Shown here: one piece after another, positions 13,785-14,690 of the stretch
How the letters are laid out: every line of letters starts with the position of its first letter
How positions within the stretch are numbered: the first letter of the stretch is position 1
DNA from: an uncultured Microbacterium sp.
Lineage (GTDB): Bacteria; Actinomycetota; Actinomycetes; Actinomycetales; Microbacteriaceae
Assembly (NCBI GenBank): GCA_947647645.1
Contig: CANSLE010000027.1
Location: 1-14,690 of the forward strand
Length of the DNA: 14,690 nucleotides
Reading direction: 5' to 3'
Made by a program: the position numbers and the translations under genes
The notes under the pieces: model-generated
The model's database searches: none
Told to the model about the DNA's origin: nothing
The model's input: the letters and a program-made list of their open reading frames with translations, nothing else

Positions 13785-14690
13785 TCAGACCAGGGCGGGG
13801 GATGCCGCGAGCAGCGTGCGCGCGTTCGCGGTCCGGCGGCGTGCCACCGCGATCGTCGTGGCGACGAAGGCGAGCGCGGCCCAGAGGATCATGCCCGCGA
13901 GTCCCGCGCCGAGTCCACCGGCCGGCGTGATCGCCGCCAGCAGCGCGGTGTAGGCGGGCGAGGTCGGCATGACGCCGGCGATCGAGGCGAGGACGCCGGG
14001 GATCGTCGACACGATCCCGGTCGCCACCGCGAGCACGCCCACGAGGGTCGAGATCCAGCGGCCCGCGCCGCCGAAGACGGCCACCAGTGCCTGGTTGACG
14101 GCGGCGAAGGAGATCCCGGCGACGACGGCGAGGCCCGCGAAGGTGAACCAGGTTCCCGCGTCGTAGTTCGCCGCGAACTGTGCGACCCCGGCCACGAGCA
14201 GACCCTGCGCCGCGCCGATTCCGGCGGCGGGGGCGAGGCTGCGCAGCGCGAGCAGGATCGACGGCCGGCGCGAGCTGAGAGCGTGACGCGGCACCGCCTG
14301 CAGGGCGATGAACGAGCCCAGACCACCGAACCAGAGGGCGAGGATCGCGAGCAGCGGGATCGCCGAGGCGCCGAACAGGTTGGTGCCGATGCCCTCCGCA
14401 GAGACCGGGTTCGCGACGACCTTCGCCGTCGCGGCGGCCTGCTGCTGTGAGTACGTCGGAATCTGCGACACGGCGGAGTTCAAGCCCTGCGCGAGCGAGC
14501 TGGAGCCTGTGGCGAGCTGGGTCACCCCCGTGCTGAGCTGGGTCGCTCCGGTGGACAGCTCACCGGCGCCCTGGGCGAGGCCCTGGGTTCCGGATGCCAG
14601 CTGGGACACGCCCTGCGAGAGCGAGGACGCGCCCGCGGCGAGCCGGTCGGCGCCCGCGGCGAGGCCGCCGGCGCCGTTCTGCAGCTCGCG
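13785..14690 (-). CDS. YhgE/Pip-like membrane protein, C-terminal part
   Basis: The frame enters from the right edge and ends at 13785; 301 residues are visible and the start is missing. The first 70 or so residues are about ten heptads of the form xLxxGxx (such as RLAAGAS, QLASGTQ, ELSTGAT, QLATGSS), the coiled repeat typical of the extracytoplasmic part of YhgE/Pip proteins. They are followed by about five to six hydrophobic helices of an ABC-2-type membrane domain and end in AVARRRTANARTLL. Proteins of this family include phage infection protein Pip and type VII secretion accessory EsaA-like proteins; the function here is unknown. An internal GTG at 14609 is within the repeats and is not the real start. 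It converges with ccsB. Confidence 0.82.
   Translation of the reverse strand, partial: RELQNGAGGLAAGADRLAAGASSLSQGVSQLASGTQGLAQGAGELSTGATQLSTGVTQLATGSSSLAQGLNSAVSQIPTYSQQQAAATAKVVANPVSAEGIGTNLFGASAIPLLAILALWFGGLGSFIALQAVPRHALSSRRPSILLALRSLAPAAGIGAAQGLLVAGVAQFAANYDAGTWFTFAGLAVVAGISFAAVNQALVAVFGGAGRWISTLVGVLAVATGIVSTIPGVLASIAGVMPTSPAYTALLAAITPAGGLGAGLAGMILWAALAFVATTIAVARRRTANARTLLAASPALV

Overview
The window is GC-rich (roughly 70%, estimated by eye), densely coded actinobacterial chromosome. Codon use, the frequent GGATGCC/GGCATCC heptamer, the single-RCK potassium uptake pair, the ribosomal protein bS22 gene and the actinobacterial system II cytochrome c maturation cluster together suggest Microbacteriaceae, probably Microbacterium or a close relative. 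The taxon is an inference. I see no tRNA, rRNA, CRISPR array, insertion sequence, integrase or prophage gene, and most of the window is ordinary core chromosome.

Layout. (1) 1-989, minus: the start-side part of an AbiEi-like protein with a DUF559/Vsr-like C-terminus; it runs off the left edge. (2) 990-1189: a non-coding gap holding a large nested palindrome and an ideal G-quadruplex motif, directly behind trkA/ktrA. (3) 1190-3296, minus: a TrkH/KtrB-TrkA/KtrA potassium uptake operon whose genes overlap. (4) 3367-3774, plus: an ArsR-type regulator divergent from the potassium operon, with overlapping promoters. (5) 3901-4273, plus: a BldC-like small helix-turn-helix protein, then the 32-residue ribosomal protein bS22, which has a structured leader and a terminator. 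(6) 4384-4952, plus: a coupled glutaredoxin-like and Dabb-domain pair. (7) 4962-6695 and 6780-8120, minus: a medium-chain-type acyl-CoA synthetase and an archaeal-type aspartyl-tRNA synthetase. (8) 8226-8882, plus: a DedA membrane protein. (9) 8948-13746, plus: histidine phosphatase, TlpA/ResA-like lipoprotein thioredoxin, CcdA, ResB and CcsB/ResC, the machinery that carries reductant across the membrane and attaches heme to apocytochrome c. (10) 13785-14690, minus: the C-terminal part of a YhgE/Pip-like membrane protein with heptad repeats; it runs off the right edge.

How the genes work together. KtrB is the membrane K+ translocating subunit and KtrA its cytosolic nucleotide-binding gate. 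In the cytochrome c cluster, CcdA passes electrons to the outward-facing TlpA/ResA protein, which keeps the apocytochrome heme-binding cysteines reduced, while ResB and CcsB export and ligate heme. The first four genes of that cluster overlap and look translationally coupled; ccsB has its own promoter-like sequence.

The most general regulatory observation is that at least six genes have a TANNNT -10 box 6 to 8 bases before the start codon with little room for a Shine-Dalgarno site, so they are probably transcribed without a leader. I did not find a clear new multi-gene system. The best candidates for something undescribed are the palindrome plus G-quadruplex cassette at 1092-1189, the BldC-like/bS22 regulatory region, and the strongly over-represented GGATGCC heptamer.
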